A stretch of DNA of 64,000 bases from the NCBI GenBank assembly GCA_022842205.1, contig JALHQA010000005.1, positions 190,094 through 254,093 of the forward strand, in the 5' to 3' direction. Under the pieces are notes generated by a model. It worked only from the letters and a program-made list of their open reading frames with translations. It searched no databases and had not been told where the DNA came from. Within the stretch, counting starts at the first letter, position 1. Each line of letters starts with the position of its first letter. Source of the stretch: Hyphomicrobiales bacterium. GTDB taxonomy: Bacteria > Pseudomonadota > Alphaproteobacteria > Rhizobiales > Methylopilaceae. Position numbers and translations under genes: made by a program. This document shows positions 8,414-17,892 of this stretch, one piece after another.

Positions 8414-9730
8414 GTGCAGACAAATTTCTCGCTGGCCCAGCTCGCCGATCCCGACACCCAGGTTGCGGAGAAGATCCTCCGGACCTGCGTGCATTGCGGC
8501 TTCTGCACCGCGACCTGCCCGACCTATCTTTTGCTCGGCGACGAGCTCGATAGCCCGCGCGGGCGGATCTATCTCATCAAGGACATGCTGGAAAAGGAGC
8601 GTCCGGCGACCAAGGAGGTCGTCACCCATATCGACCGCTGCCTCTCCTGCCTGTCGTGCATGACCACTTGCCCGTCGGGCGTTCACTATATGCATCTTGT
8701 CGATCACGCGCGTGCGTACATCGAGAAGACCTACCGGCGGCCGCCGCTGCAGCGCTTGCTCCGCGCGGTGCTTGCCGGCGTCCTGCCCTATCCTCGCCGT
8801 TTTCGCGCCGCGGTGCGGCTGGCGCGTCTGGCGCGGCCGTTCCGGCCGTTGCTGCGGCTCGTTCCCGGCACACGCGAACTCGATGCCATGCTGGCGCTTG
8901 CACCATCGAGGCTTCCCGCGTCTGCCCAGCGCGCACCATTCGTCGAGCCCGCCGCCGGACGCGTCGCCCTGCTAACAGGCTGCGCGCAACCGGTGCTGCG
9001 TCCGTCGATCAACGAATCCGCGATACGCTATCTCACGCGGCGCGGCATCGAGGTCGTGCACGCAGAGGGCGAGGCCTGCTGCGGCGCGCTCGTGCATCAT
9101 ATGGGGAGAGAGAACGACTCCCTCGATGCCGCCCGGAACAATGTCGATGCATGGACGCGCGAGATCGAGGGCAAGGGCCTCGACGGGATCATCGTCACCG
9201 CATCGGGCTGCGGAACGACGATCAAGGATTACGGCTTCATGCTTCGGAACGACCCCGCCTATGCGGAGAAGGCGGCGCGCGTCTCGGCGCTCGCGCTCGA
9301 CATCTCGGAATATTTGACCCGTCTTCCGGAAGTAGAGCCAGCCGCCGCGCGCGAACTGGTGGTCGCCTATCATTCCGCCTGTTCGCTGCAGCACGGCCAG
9401 CAGATCAAGACCGCACCGCAGACTCTGTTACGACAGGCAGGGTTCATGGTGCGGGAGGTTCCGGAGGGGCATATCTGCTGCGGATCGGCGGGAACCTACA
9501 ACATGCTTCAGCCCGAGCTGTCGCGGCGTCTTCTGGAACGCAAGATCGGGAACATCGACCGTGTCAGACCGGACATCATCGCCGCGGGCAATATCGGCTG
9601 CATGACCCAGATCGCACAAGGAACCGGCTTGCCTATCGTCCATACGATAGAGCTTCTGGACTGGGCGGAAGGCGGGCCGGTGCCGCCGGAAATTGCAGGG
9701 TGCCGCAAGCTAGAAAGCTTAGTTCGATGA
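8414..9730 (+). CDS. glcF: Glycolate oxidase iron-sulfur subunit GlcF
   Basis: This 438-residue protein starts with GTG one base after the glcE stop. It has two [4Fe-4S] motifs near the N terminus (CVHCGFCTATCP at about 25-36 and CLSCLSCMTTCPSG at about 76-89) and two cysteine-rich CCG domains (EACCGALVHHMG and HICCGSAGTYN). It passes electrons from the GlcD/E flavins to the respiratory chain. It is the last gene of the frc-glcDEF unit. Confidence 0.92.
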   Translation: MQTNFSLAQLADPDTQVAEKILRTCVHCGFCTATCPTYLLLGDELDSPRGRIYLIKDMLEKERPATKEVVTHIDRCLSCLSCMTTCPSGVHYMHLVDHARAYIEKTYRRPPLQRLLRAVLAGVLPYPRRFRAAVRLARLARPFRPLLRLVPGTRELDAMLALAPSRLPASAQRAPFVEPAAGRVALLTGCAQPVLRPSINESAIRYLTRRGIEVVHAEGEACCGALVHHMGRENDSLDAARNNVDAWTREIEGKGLDGIIVTASGCGTTIKDYGFMLRNDPAYAEKAARVSALALDISEYLTRLPEVEPAAARELVVAYHSACSLQHGQQIKTAPQTLLRQAGFMVREVPEGHICCGSAGTYNMLQPELSRRLLERKIGNIDRVRPDIIAAGNIGCMTQIAQGTGLPIVHTIELLDWAEGGPVPPEIAGCRKLESLVR

Positions 9731-10378
9731 GGGCCTTTTGCCTGATGAATCCTATACCTCTAAGGCCGTCGGCGAGATTGCCGTACGCTCGCCGTCCTGC
9801 TAGCGCGCGAGTGGCCATCTACGAGCGCCGGCGAGCGCTGTGCTCATTGACACAAAAAGTCAGCCCGAGAGGGCACCAAAAGAAGAGCCTACCAGACTAC
9901 CCATTGGCGGCCTGCTATGAGTTCCCCTATACAGACAAAGAATAAGTACATGCTTCCTCGTGTGCCGAGGACGTGGCGCAATTGTACTCTTTTGACGCGG
10001 GACAAATCGGCATCGACTGATGCGCGATCACTATAAATCTATGAAGCGCCACAGAAGTGGGATACCGCAGCCGAGGCGATGGATCGCTATCAATTGACTG
10101 CCACATTGGACTAGGAGGAGTTGCTCGTTGCAAGGCTGCGCCGGCTAACCAGGCCGTTCTGCAACTGCCACAAGAAGATTGCGTCGAACGGGTGAGAAAC
10201 CGTCATCTACGGCAATAGTCTGAGCATTAACGCCAATCTAATGCGCAGAATCGCTGCGGGACCGCGCTGAGAATGAGTTCACTGGCGAGAAAAGTGCGAA
10301 CCACGTCACCACAGCACGATACCTGCTGAACCCGCTGTTTGACGCCAAAAATTGCTTTGACGTTCCAAAAAAGTGGTA
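9731..10378 (+). other. Intergenic stretch with a decayed regulator and promoter
   Basis: I see no intact gene. Bases 9731-9949 hold nothing I recognise. Bases about 9950-10185 are a decayed GntR copy, listed separately. Bases 10186-10356 hold nothing recognisable. A TTGACG at 10357-10362 followed after 17 bp by TACCAT (10380-10385) is a plausible promoter for the ABC operon. Confidence 0.5.
9950..10185 (+). pseudogene. Decayed 3' end of a third GntR regulator copy
   Basis: The stretch aligns by eye with the last third of the two regulator genes at 3498 and 32149: a GACAAATCGGC block, GATCACTATAAATCTATGAAGC, then GCCGAGGCGATGGATCG and GAGTTGCTCG. Small insertions and deletions break the frame and stop codons occur. 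An operator and a new operon start follow it, the same order as in the two intact units. Confidence 0.7.
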
Positions 10379-10393
10379 CTACCATATTGGATT
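10379..10393. promoter_or_regulatory. Operator 5, before the carbohydrate-type ABC operon
   Basis: CTACCATATTGGATT keeps both ACCA and TGG arms; a TGGT lies at 10374-10377. The core covers the -10 element of a TTGACG-N17-TACCAT promoter, so binding would block RNA polymerase. The first start codon is 31 bp downstream. Confidence 0.65.
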
Positions 10394-10424
10394 ATCCAGT
10401 TTCGGAGGCGGCGACGGGGGAGAA

Positions 10425-11489
10425 ATGGCCGAGATCGAACTAAGAAGTGTAGTCAAGAAGTATGGTGCGCTCACCGTCGTCCACGATTTCAATTTAAAGA
10501 TTGAAGACGGCGAATTCGTTGTTTTTCTTGGTCCCTCCGGCTGTGGGAAGTCAACCACCTTGCGTATGATCGCAGGGCTCGAGGATATCAGCGGCGGCAC
10601 AGTACGTATCGGAAACCGCGACGTAACTCATCTTGAGCCGAAAGATCGGAACATCGCGATGGTGTTCCAGAACTACGCGCTTTACCCACACAAAACTATC
10701 TACGAGAACATGGCATTTGGCCTGCGGCTGGCGAAATTGCCGAAGCAAGAGATCGAGAAACGGGTCGCCGAAGCGGCGAAAATGCTCGACCTCCAGGAGC
10801 TGTTGGGCCGAAAACCCAAGCAGCTATCCGGCGGTCAAATGCAGCGCGTTGCGCTCGGGCGCGCACTTGTCCGAAATCCCGACGTATTTTTGCTCGATGA
10901 GCCGCTTTCGAATCTCGATGCCAAGTTGCGTGTACGCATGCGTGAGGAAATCGCCGCGCTTCATCAGCGTATTGGCACAAGTATGATCTACGTGACTCAC
11001 GATCAAGTTGAAGCCATGACGATGGCCGACCGAATTGTGATCATGAAAGGGGGCGTTGTTCAGCAAGTTGGCGCACCCCTGCGGGTGTACGACAAGCCGG
11101 CGAATGTATTCGTGGCCTCCTTCATCGGTTCGCCGGAAATGAACCTCTTCGAAGGAAGAGTCGGCGGCAGCGACGCCGTGGTGCAGGAAATGCGTATACC
11201 TTTGGGTAGGAATCCTAGGCTGACCGACGGAGTCGAGATCACCGTCGGCTTTCGACCCGAACATGTTCAGGTCGGCGAGGGAGATCTGAAGTTCACGGTC
11301 AATCTCGTAGAGCAGCTTGGTGTGCAAACGCTGTGCTCTGGCACGTGTAATGGCCTGTTCATGCGCATCATGATTGAGCGGCGAGATGATCTGAAGAAGG
11401 GCGACGTGCTTTCGTTCGCCATTCCGGAGGGCAAACTTCATCTCTTCGATAAGAGCACCGGATCACGGATCGATCAGGCCGATAAGTAG
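10425..11489 (+). CDS. ABC transporter ATPase, UgpC/MalK family
   Basis: This 354-residue ATPase has Walker A GPSGCGKST (36-44), Q-loop, signature LSGGQMQRVALGRAL (about 136), Walker B VFLLDEP and the H-loop, followed by a C-terminal TOBE-type domain that in this family may bind regulatory partners. It energises the importer formed with the permeases at 12901 and 13764 and the binding protein at 11519. It is the first gene of a six-gene run ending with an aldehyde dehydrogenase. Confidence 0.93.
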   Translation: MAEIELRSVVKKYGALTVVHDFNLKIEDGEFVVFLGPSGCGKSTTLRMIAGLEDISGGTVRIGNRDVTHLEPKDRNIAMVFQNYALYPHKTIYENMAFGLRLAKLPKQEIEKRVAEAAKMLDLQELLGRKPKQLSGGQMQRVALGRALVRNPDVFLLDEPLSNLDAKLRVRMREEIAALHQRIGTSMIYVTHDQVEAMTMADRIVIMKGGVVQQVGAPLRVYDKPANVFVASFIGSPEMNLFEGRVGGSDAVVQEMRIPLGRNPRLTDGVEITVGFRPEHVQVGEGDLKFTVNLVEQLGVQTLCSGTCNGLFMRIMIERRDDLKKGDVLSFAIPEGKLHLFDKSTGSRIDQADK

Positions 11490-11518
11490 TAAACAAAAAG
11501 GTATCAGGAGGAAACGCG

Positions 11519-12829
11519 ATGACCAAAAAGATTGGCGGGGGGTTATCCCGCAGACAGTTCGTAGCATCGGTGGGGGCTGGGGCGGTCGCCAGTATCTTTG
11601 CGCCGGCAGTCCATGCGCGGCAAAAATCGGTACGCATGCTCAATAACGAGACATCGATCGATACGATCCGGGCGCTGCGTGTTGCCGCCGCCGAGTATGA
11701 GCGTGCAACCGGCGTGTCAGTCACCGTGGACTCCGCTCCGCTCGAAGACACCTTTACTAAGCTTACGACGTCGATCCGAGCCGGAAAGCCGTTCGATATA
11801 GCCACCGTCCCATACGCAGCACATATTCTTCTGCTCGCTGGCGAAGGGCGTCTAGTTCCGTTGAATGCTCTGACAGATAAATACAAATGGGGCCCGAAGT
11901 CGTTGATGGAGATCGACGGCACCGCCTATTTCTATCCTTACGATTACAATCTTGCATGGGTCTATTATCGTAAGGATCTTTACGAAGCCAAAGGACTCAA
12001 GGTTCCATCGATTTGGAGCGAACTCTCCGAAAACGCGAAGGCGCTGCAGGGAGACGGTATGTTCGGCGCGCTGTTCCCGGTTGGGGCCAATGCCGCCGCG
12101 AACTGGCTTTCGCCCGGTTTCATGTTTGCTGACGGCGTCAATATCTTCGACGACAAATGGAATGTCGCGCTTGATGCAGGAGCTAATCTCGGCAAGGCGA
12201 GCGCGTATCTCGATCTCATGGCCGACCTCCACAAGACGATGCCGGCCGGCGCGAACCAGGCAAGCTATAGCGAGACGATTTCCAACTTCGTGGCCGGAAA
12301 GGTGGCACACGCGCCTTATTCCGGTCGGATGATCGAAACTTTGGAGCGCAATGCGCCGGACCTTGCCAGCAAGTTCGGCATTTTTCCGTACATGGCGTCC
12401 GCCGGCAAGGCGGAACTGGTCAGCATGGCAAACGACGGCTGGGTCGTTACGAAGAGTGAAAACTCCGAGGAAGCAATGAAGTTCCTCGAGTGGTTCACGG
12501 AGAACCAGTACATCAACTATCTCCACAGCGCTCCAATGCACTTCCAGCCTGCACGCATGGATGTATATGAAGATCCGCGGTGGCTCGCTCATCCGATGAT
12601 CGAAAAACATGCTGGCATTGTTGCGGAGATGAAGCGGTTCATTACCGATCCCAGCGTTAAGATGACGGGCATCGATACAGACGGTCCGCATCTCGACCTT
12701 CGCCCGGCAAAGGTGTTCGAACGTTTCATCATCCCCGAAATGCTGGAAAACCGTTGCCTGAAGAACATGCCCGGCGAGCAGTGCGTGAAAATTGCCTCCG
12801 ACAAGATTCGTCAGCTGATCGCCGGCTAA
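11519..12829 (+). CDS. ABC solute-binding protein, family 1, Tat-type signal
   Basis: This 436-residue extracellular binding protein begins with a twin-arginine-like signal (SRRQFVAS at about 10-17, then a hydrophobic stretch and an AVHA cleavage site). The rest resembles family 1 binding proteins for sugars, polyols and glycerol phosphates. Export in folded form is inferred from the motif. An AGGAGG site precedes the ATG. Sugar specificity cannot be read from sequence. Confidence 0.88.
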   Translation: MTKKIGGGLSRRQFVASVGAGAVASIFAPAVHARQKSVRMLNNETSIDTIRALRVAAAEYERATGVSVTVDSAPLEDTFTKLTTSIRAGKPFDIATVPYAAHILLLAGEGRLVPLNALTDKYKWGPKSLMEIDGTAYFYPYDYNLAWVYYRKDLYEAKGLKVPSIWSELSENAKALQGDGMFGALFPVGANAAANWLSPGFMFADGVNIFDDKWNVALDAGANLGKASAYLDLMADLHKTMPAGANQASYSETISNFVAGKVAHAPYSGRMIETLERNAPDLASKFGIFPYMASAGKAELVSMANDGWVVTKSENSEEAMKFLEWFTENQYINYLHSAPMHFQPARMDVYEDPRWLAHPMIEKHAGIVAEMKRFITDPSVKMTGIDTDGPHLDLRPAKVFERFIIPEMLENRCLKNMPGEQCVKIASDKIRQLIAG

Positions 12830-12844
12830 CGTGGATCAGATGCA

Positions 12845-12874
12845 GCGGACCGTAGGCGAGTGTCTGCGGTCCGC
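12845..12874 (+). terminator. Hairpin between binding protein and permease genes
   Basis: GCGGACCG pairs with CGGTCCGC around a 14-base loop, with no T run. Such hairpins after binding-protein genes commonly stabilise the upstream message or reduce read-through to permeases. Confidence 0.5.
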
Positions 12875-12900
12875 CGAGTCTGCCTAGTCCTGAGGATGAG

Positions 12901-13761
12901 ATGAGCGGAAAATCTACAATCTATGCGTTCCTGGGCGTCGGTCTTCTAACGACACTCTTATTCGTGGTCATGCCAGTGATCTTCTCCATAAGCCTGAGCT
13001 TTTACAGGATGGAGTCGTTCGTAGGTGTACCCGAGTGGGTCGGGCTTCAGAACTATGTGTCTGTGCTCTCAGACTTCGAGTTTTGGAGAGCGCTTGCGAG
13101 CGGAACAATCTACGCAGTGCTTTCGATTGTGCTCCAGCTCGTCCTCGGTATCGGCCTGGCTCTCATTCTAAACCAATCCTTCGTCGGCAGGGGATTGGTG
13201 CGCGGCGTGTCAATTCTTCCTTATTTGCTTCCTACCGTGATCGTTGTGTTGACGTTCAAGTGGATGGTGGACGGCTCGGTAGGCATCATTACTGAGCTGC
13301 TTGATTCCTTCGGTCTCCCGGATGTCCGTTGGTTCGAAACGCCCTCCGCTGCAATGATGTCAAATGTCCTTGTGAGCGTCTGGATGTGGACGCCGTTTGT
13401 GACAACGTGTTTCCTGGCCGGGCTGCAGACGGTTCCGGACTCGCTGTATGAAGCAGCTCGCGTAGACGGTACCAACGCATGGCAACGTTTCATCCATGTG
13501 ACGTTACCAATGCTCAAGCCGATCCTGACGGTTGTCATACTTCTGCGCGGCATCTGGATGTTCAACAAGTTCGACGTCATCTGGTTGATGACAAAAGGCG
13601 GACCGCTCGGCTCGACAGAGAATCTCGCTGTAATGTCATACCGGCGTGCATTCGCGCAGTTCGATGTCGGCGGTGGGGCGGCGGTAGCGACGCTATCGTT
13701 TCTGATCCTGTCGTTTGCGATATTCTTGTACTTCCGAGCTTTTCCGCTGGAGACGGACTGA
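12901..13761 (+). CDS. ABC sugar-type permease, MalF/UgpA family
   Basis: This 286-residue inner-membrane protein has about six hydrophobic segments and the EAA loop (YEAARVDGTNAWQRF then LPMLKP) that contacts the ATPase. It pairs with the next permease. The gene follows the binding protein after a hairpin. Confidence 0.9.
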   Translation: MSGKSTIYAFLGVGLLTTLLFVVMPVIFSISLSFYRMESFVGVPEWVGLQNYVSVLSDFEFWRALASGTIYAVLSIVLQLVLGIGLALILNQSFVGRGLVRGVSILPYLLPTVIVVLTFKWMVDGSVGIITELLDSFGLPDVRWFETPSAAMMSNVLVSVWMWTPFVTTCFLAGLQTVPDSLYEAARVDGTNAWQRFIHVTLPMLKPILTVVILLRGIWMFNKFDVIWLMTKGGPLGSTENLAVMSYRRAFAQFDVGGGAAVATLSFLILSFAIFLYFRAFPLETD

Positions 13762-13763
13762 TC

Positions 13764-14591
13764 ATGCCGAAAAGCACTGTTAAAAAATTCCTTCTTAGCT
13801 TGGTTGGTTTGGCAATCGTCGTCTATTCAGCCTTCCCGATCTATTGGATGGTAGTTTCCAGCGTGCGCCCTCCGGAAAGTCTGCTCTCCGAGGTGTCTCT
13901 GATACCTTCAGTATTTACGCTGGAATATTACCGGAACCTGCTCGAACTAACAGACTATCCCAAGCATTTTGCGAACAGCGTAATCGTCGCTGGAAGCACG
14001 GTTGTAATAACCATGATCCTCGCTGTCATGATTGCCTACGCCGTTGCGAGGTACAGGGTGCGCGGCAAGAAGGCAATCGTTGTTGCCATGCTCTATGCGT
14101 ACATGTTTCCGCCTTTGCTGGTAGCTATACCTCTCTATGCTCTCTTCATTAAAATCGGTCTGGGAGATAGCCTGATCAGCCTCGTGGCTGCACATCTTAC
14201 ACTCACGCTGCCATTGGGCGTCTGGTTCCTATGGGGGTTCTTCCGAAACCTCCCGTTTCAGATTGAAGAAGCGGCTATGGTGGACGGGTGTACCCGGTTG
14301 GGCGCGTTTATTCGTGTCGTTCTGCCCCTGTCCGTGCCGGGGCTGATTACGGTAGCAGTGTTCTCATTCCTCCTGTCCTGGACTGATTACACGTTCGCCG
14401 TGATCATGATTTCAAGCGACGTGAATAAGACGATTCCCGTTGGGCTTGCATCCATGATCGGATCGTTTGACCTCAGGTGGGGCGAGGTGATGGCTGGCTC
14501 GACGCTGATCGCGGCTCCGCTTCTCATCGTTTTCACGTTTCTTAGTAAGTACTTTATCCAGGGGCTCGGCGCCGGCGCCGTGAAGGGTTGA
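13764..14591 (+). CDS. ABC sugar-type permease, MalG/UgpE family
   Basis: This 275-residue permease has the EAA loop (EEAAMVDGCTRLGAF then LPLSVPG) and several hydrophobic segments. The ATG at 13764 was chosen because it follows the previous stop by two bases; the frame is open upstream within the previous gene. Its stop overlaps the start of the aldehyde dehydrogenase gene. Confidence 0.9.
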   Translation: MPKSTVKKFLLSLVGLAIVVYSAFPIYWMVVSSVRPPESLLSEVSLIPSVFTLEYYRNLLELTDYPKHFANSVIVAGSTVVITMILAVMIAYAVARYRVRGKKAIVVAMLYAYMFPPLLVAIPLYALFIKIGLGDSLISLVAAHLTLTLPLGVWFLWGFFRNLPFQIEEAAMVDGCTRLGAFIRVVLPLSVPGLITVAVFSFLLSWTDYTFAVIMISSDVNKTIPVGLASMIGSFDLRWGEVMAGSTLIAAPLLIVFTFLSKYFIQGLGAGAVKG

Positions 14592-16045
14592 TGCAGCTGC
14601 AGAAGAGTCCGGATGTGTATCCTGAGTTGAGAATGCTGGTTGGGGGCGTCTGGCATAAAGGCGCCGGCTCCTCGAGCGTGAAGGTCGTCAACCCGTTTGA
14701 CGATGCGCAGCTCGGCGAGGTTCCAATGATAGATCGCGTGGGGCTCGCGAATGCGGTGGAGGCCGCCCGCAATGGCTTTGACGTCTGGAGCGGTATGACG
14801 CCTATCGAGAGGTCGAGCATCATGCGGCGTGGCGCTAGCATCGTGCGCGAAAGGATCGACGAAATCGCTCGTCTAATTACCTTGGAGCAGGGCAAAATTC
14901 TACTTGAGTCCCGGTTTGAGGTGAACCTGGCCGCTGACTCGCTGGACTGGTATGCGGATGAAGGACGGCGCGCATATGGGCGCATCATTCCCTCGAATGC
15001 ACCGAACAGCTGTCAGATGGTGATCAGGGAGCCGGTCGGCGTAGTAGCTGCGTTCTCCCCGTGGAATGCTCCGGTGATGACCGCAGTGCGCAAGATTGCC
15101 GGCGCGCTTGGCGCAGGCTGTTCGATAATCATCAAGCCTTCGGAGGAAACGCCGGGCGCACTTATGGAATTGGTGCGTTGTCTACATGAGGCTGGTCTGC
15201 CTGCGGGAGCGCTGAACCTCATTTACGGAGATGGGCCGCTTGTCTCGAGCGTACTCATTGAGGCGGCCGGGGTAGAGAAAATTTCTTTCACCGGATCGAC
15301 GCAGGTCGGTCAGGAGCTGATGGCTCTGTCGGCCCATCAAGGCAAACGGACCACGATGGAGCTTGGCGGTAATGCACCATTCATCGTGCTCGAGGACGCC
15401 GATCCAAAAGCTGCTGGGAAACTCGCGGCGCTTGGAAAGTTCAGGAACGCAGGGCAGATATGTACCTCGCCGTCCAGATTCTATGTGCACCAATCTCTGA
15501 TAGAACGATTTCTTGATGCGTTTGTAGCGGAAGCCAAAACGCTCGTCGTCGGGAATGGGTTGGACAGTTCGACAACGATGGGTCCGCTTGCAAACAAGCG
15601 CCGCGTGGAAGCGATGGAGAAACTCGTTCAGGCTTGCGTCGCCGAAGGGTGCGAAATCCGAACGGGCGGCAACCGCATAGGTAGCAGAGGCAATCTGTTT
15701 GAGCCCACGATCGTATCTGAGGTTTCAGATCAAAGCACGATTGTGAATACGGAGCCGTTTGGGCCAATCGCGTCCGCAATGCCTTTCAGCGATCTCGACG
15801 AAGTCATCGCGCGCGCGAATGCGTCGCCGTACGGTCTTGCCGGGTACATTGTCACGCCATCAGCGAAGAATGCACATTACGTCTCCCGTGGCCTCAAGGT
15901 GGGGGTAATAGGCATCAATACGCACGTCGTGCTGACAACAGAGACTCCGTTTGGCGGCGTGAAACATAGCGGGCACGGCCTGGAAGGCGGTCTTGAGGGG
16001 CTCGATTCATACTTCGTGACTAAGTTCATCAATCATAAGTATTGA
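14591..16045 (+). CDS. NAD(P)-dependent aldehyde dehydrogenase
   Basis: This 484-residue enzyme keeps the aldehyde dehydrogenase catalytic set: general base Glu257 in MELGGNAP and nucleophile Cys291 in NAGQICTSP, plus FSPWNAP and the NAD-binding FTGSTQVG. It resembles succinate-semialdehyde or glycolaldehyde dehydrogenases. It is translationally coupled to the permease (a TTG at 14588 is an alternative start). With the GMC oxidoreductase that follows it would convert an imported alcohol through aldehyde to acid. Confidence 0.92.
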   Translation: MQLQKSPDVYPELRMLVGGVWHKGAGSSSVKVVNPFDDAQLGEVPMIDRVGLANAVEAARNGFDVWSGMTPIERSSIMRRGASIVRERIDEIARLITLEQGKILLESRFEVNLAADSLDWYADEGRRAYGRIIPSNAPNSCQMVIREPVGVVAAFSPWNAPVMTAVRKIAGALGAGCSIIIKPSEETPGALMELVRCLHEAGLPAGALNLIYGDGPLVSSVLIEAAGVEKISFTGSTQVGQELMALSAHQGKRTTMELGGNAPFIVLEDADPKAAGKLAALGKFRNAGQICTSPSRFYVHQSLIERFLDAFVAEAKTLVVGNGLDSSTTMGPLANKRRVEAMEKLVQACVAEGCEIRTGGNRIGSRGNLFEPTIVSEVSDQSTIVNTEPFGPIASAMPFSDLDEVIARANASPYGLAGYIVTPSAKNAHYVSRGLKVGVIGINTHVVLTTETPFGGVKHSGHGLEGGLEGLDSYFVTKFINHKY

Positions 16046-16083
16046 CGTCGCCTGCTGGGCAATTGACTTCATCCAAGCTGGTA

Positions 16084-16098
16084 TTGCCAAATCGGTAA
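16084..16098. promoter_or_regulatory. Operator 6, before the GMC oxidoreductase
   Basis: TTGCCAAATCGGTAA is the most degenerate member of the family but keeps CCA-N3-(C)GGT and is flanked by TGGT (16079-16082) and TGCCA. A TTGACT (16063-16068) starts 21 bp before the core, as at operators 4 and 11. Confidence 0.5.
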
Positions 16099-16121
16099 TG
16101 CCACGCAATTAGAGTTGCTAT

Positions 16122-17828
16122 ATGTTCGACTACATCATCATCGGCGGCGGGTCGGCGGGCTGTGTACTGGCAAATCGGCTTTCAGCCAATCCGAACGCAC
16201 AGATCGCACTTGTCGAGGCAGGGCCCGACACCCCCCCGGAGAACATTCCGGAATCGATTTACGGCGAAGGCTACCTTCCGGACTATTTCAGCCCCTCTCG
16301 ATACTGGACGCGCTTGAAAGTCTATCGCTCGGCGATTGGAAACAGGTCGCTGGACGAGATCGTGCGGGAGGAGCAGCCCGTCAGGTATGAACAGGCCCGC
16401 GTCATGGGGGGCGGCTCAAGCGTGAACGCGCAAATCGCGCTGCGCGGCCTTCCGTCGGACTATGACGAGTGGGAGGCAATGGGAGCCTCCGGATGGGGGT
16501 GGGAAAATTGCCTGCCCTATTTCAAGCGCCTCGAAAGAGATATGGATTTCGATGGCGAGTATCACAGTAAGGGCGGACCATTGCCCATTCGCCGCGTGTT
16601 CGATGGCGACTGGGCAGGTTTCGCACGCGCTTTTCGTGATGCGCTGGTTGATACTGGCCTCCCGTATTCGGATGACTGTCATGCCACGTTCGACGATGGC
16701 TGCTTCCCATATCCGAAGAATAACGTGTACGGACGGCGAGTGTCTGCGGCGGCAGCCTATCTTACGAATACAGTTCGAGCGCGCCGTAACCTTCGCATTT
16801 TCAGCGAGACCGAGGTCACAGGCCTACTATTCAGCGAGGATCGGCGCGCGAGCGGCGTAAGGGTTGTTGCCAAGGGAAAGACAGAGGAAATCCTGGGAAA
16901 TGAAATCATCGTTTCCGCGGGGGCATTGCACTCACCCACGATTCTGATGCGCGCGGGAATAGGGCCAGCCGATCATCTGAGAGAGGTGGGCATTGATGTT
17001 CGTGCCGATAGGCCGGGTGTGGGATCAAACTTGCAGGATCACCCCCTAGTTGGCCTTGGCGTTCATTTGCGGCCGGAAGCGCGGCTACAACCTCATATCA
17101 AGAACCCCTTCTTGATGTACACACGGTTCTCGTCCGGGATGGAAGGGTGCCCGAGAGGAGATATGAAAATGTCTCTTGGCAATAGGTTCGATCAGAGCGC
17201 GGTCGGGCATCAGTTCGCGGCAATCCGCGTCGGCCCGGATAAAGCGTATTCTCGAGGCTATGTGAGGTTGAACGCGACGGCGACGGCGGATGAACCGGTA
17301 GTGATGTTCAATCTTTTGTCCGATCCGCGCGATATGAAAAGAATGGTCGACGGGATCAGGTTTGCTTACTCAATCCTGACATCCAAGCCAGTTAGCGGGA
17401 CTGTTCATTCAGTTTTCGCAGGTGCGTACACCGATTGGATTCGTCGCCTCAGCAGTCCGACACCGCACATGCGTGCCATTACGAAGATCGGCTCGATGTT
17501 GTTGGATCTCGGCGCTGTCACGCGAAAGCCTTTGATGATGATGGCGGAGCCGAGAAAATTCGCGATCGCCAAAATGATCAAGGATGACAAGGCGGTCGAA
17601 GAGTTCGCCCGAGCCACCGTGCTGGGCAATTGGCATGCTGTCGGAACATGTCGAATGGGCGCGCAGAATGACAGGAGTGCGGTTGTCGACGCAAGCGGCC
17701 GCGTTCTGGGCGTGTCTGGTCTGCGCGTGGTCGATGCTTCCATCATGCCGAGCGTTCCATGCGCCAACACGAACCTTACGACGTTGATGCTAGCCGAGAA
17801 AATGTCGGACATTATCGCCGCAGGATAA
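16122..17828 (+). CDS. GMC-family FAD alcohol oxidoreductase
   Basis: This 568-residue flavoprotein has the N-terminal FAD dinucleotide motif (IIGGGSAGCVLANRL, about 6-20), the GMC signature ARVMGGGSSVNAQI and the C-terminal catalytic pair His (NWHAVGTCRMG, near 505) and Asn (CANTNLT, near 549). Choline dehydrogenase, alcohol and polyethylene-glycol dehydrogenases belong here. Next to an aldehyde dehydrogenase and in the same operator family as glycolate oxidase, it probably oxidises a primary alcohol. It has its own operator and may be a separate unit. Confidence 0.9.
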   Translation: MFDYIIIGGGSAGCVLANRLSANPNAQIALVEAGPDTPPENIPESIYGEGYLPDYFSPSRYWTRLKVYRSAIGNRSLDEIVREEQPVRYEQARVMGGGSSVNAQIALRGLPSDYDEWEAMGASGWGWENCLPYFKRLERDMDFDGEYHSKGGPLPIRRVFDGDWAGFARAFRDALVDTGLPYSDDCHATFDDGCFPYPKNNVYGRRVSAAAAYLTNTVRARRNLRIFSETEVTGLLFSEDRRASGVRVVAKGKTEEILGNEIIVSAGALHSPTILMRAGIGPADHLREVGIDVRADRPGVGSNLQDHPLVGLGVHLRPEARLQPHIKNPFLMYTRFSSGMEGCPRGDMKMSLGNRFDQSAVGHQFAAIRVGPDKAYSRGYVRLNATATADEPVVMFNLLSDPRDMKRMVDGIRFAYSILTSKPVSGTVHSVFAGAYTDWIRRLSSPTPHMRAITKIGSMLLDLGAVTRKPLMMMAEPRKFAIAKMIKDDKAVEEFARATVLGNWHAVGTCRMGAQNDRSAVVDASGRVLGVSGLRVVDASIMPSVPCANTNLTTLMLAEKMSDIIAAG

Positions 17829-17839
17829 CCTTAGTTGCA

Positions 17840-17891
17840 TCAAGTTCGACTAGGCCACCAAACACGTCATCAAGGCCACCGGCGGCACGGG
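17840..17891 (+). pseudogene. Decayed 3' tail of an frc copy
   Basis: These 52 bases match the last codons of frc copy A (from 5657) at roughly 44 positions by eye. The frame carries a TAG at 17851 where frc has CAA, and it runs on without its normal stop into the gamma-glutamyltransferase remnant. Confidence 0.65.
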
Positions 17892-17892
17892 C

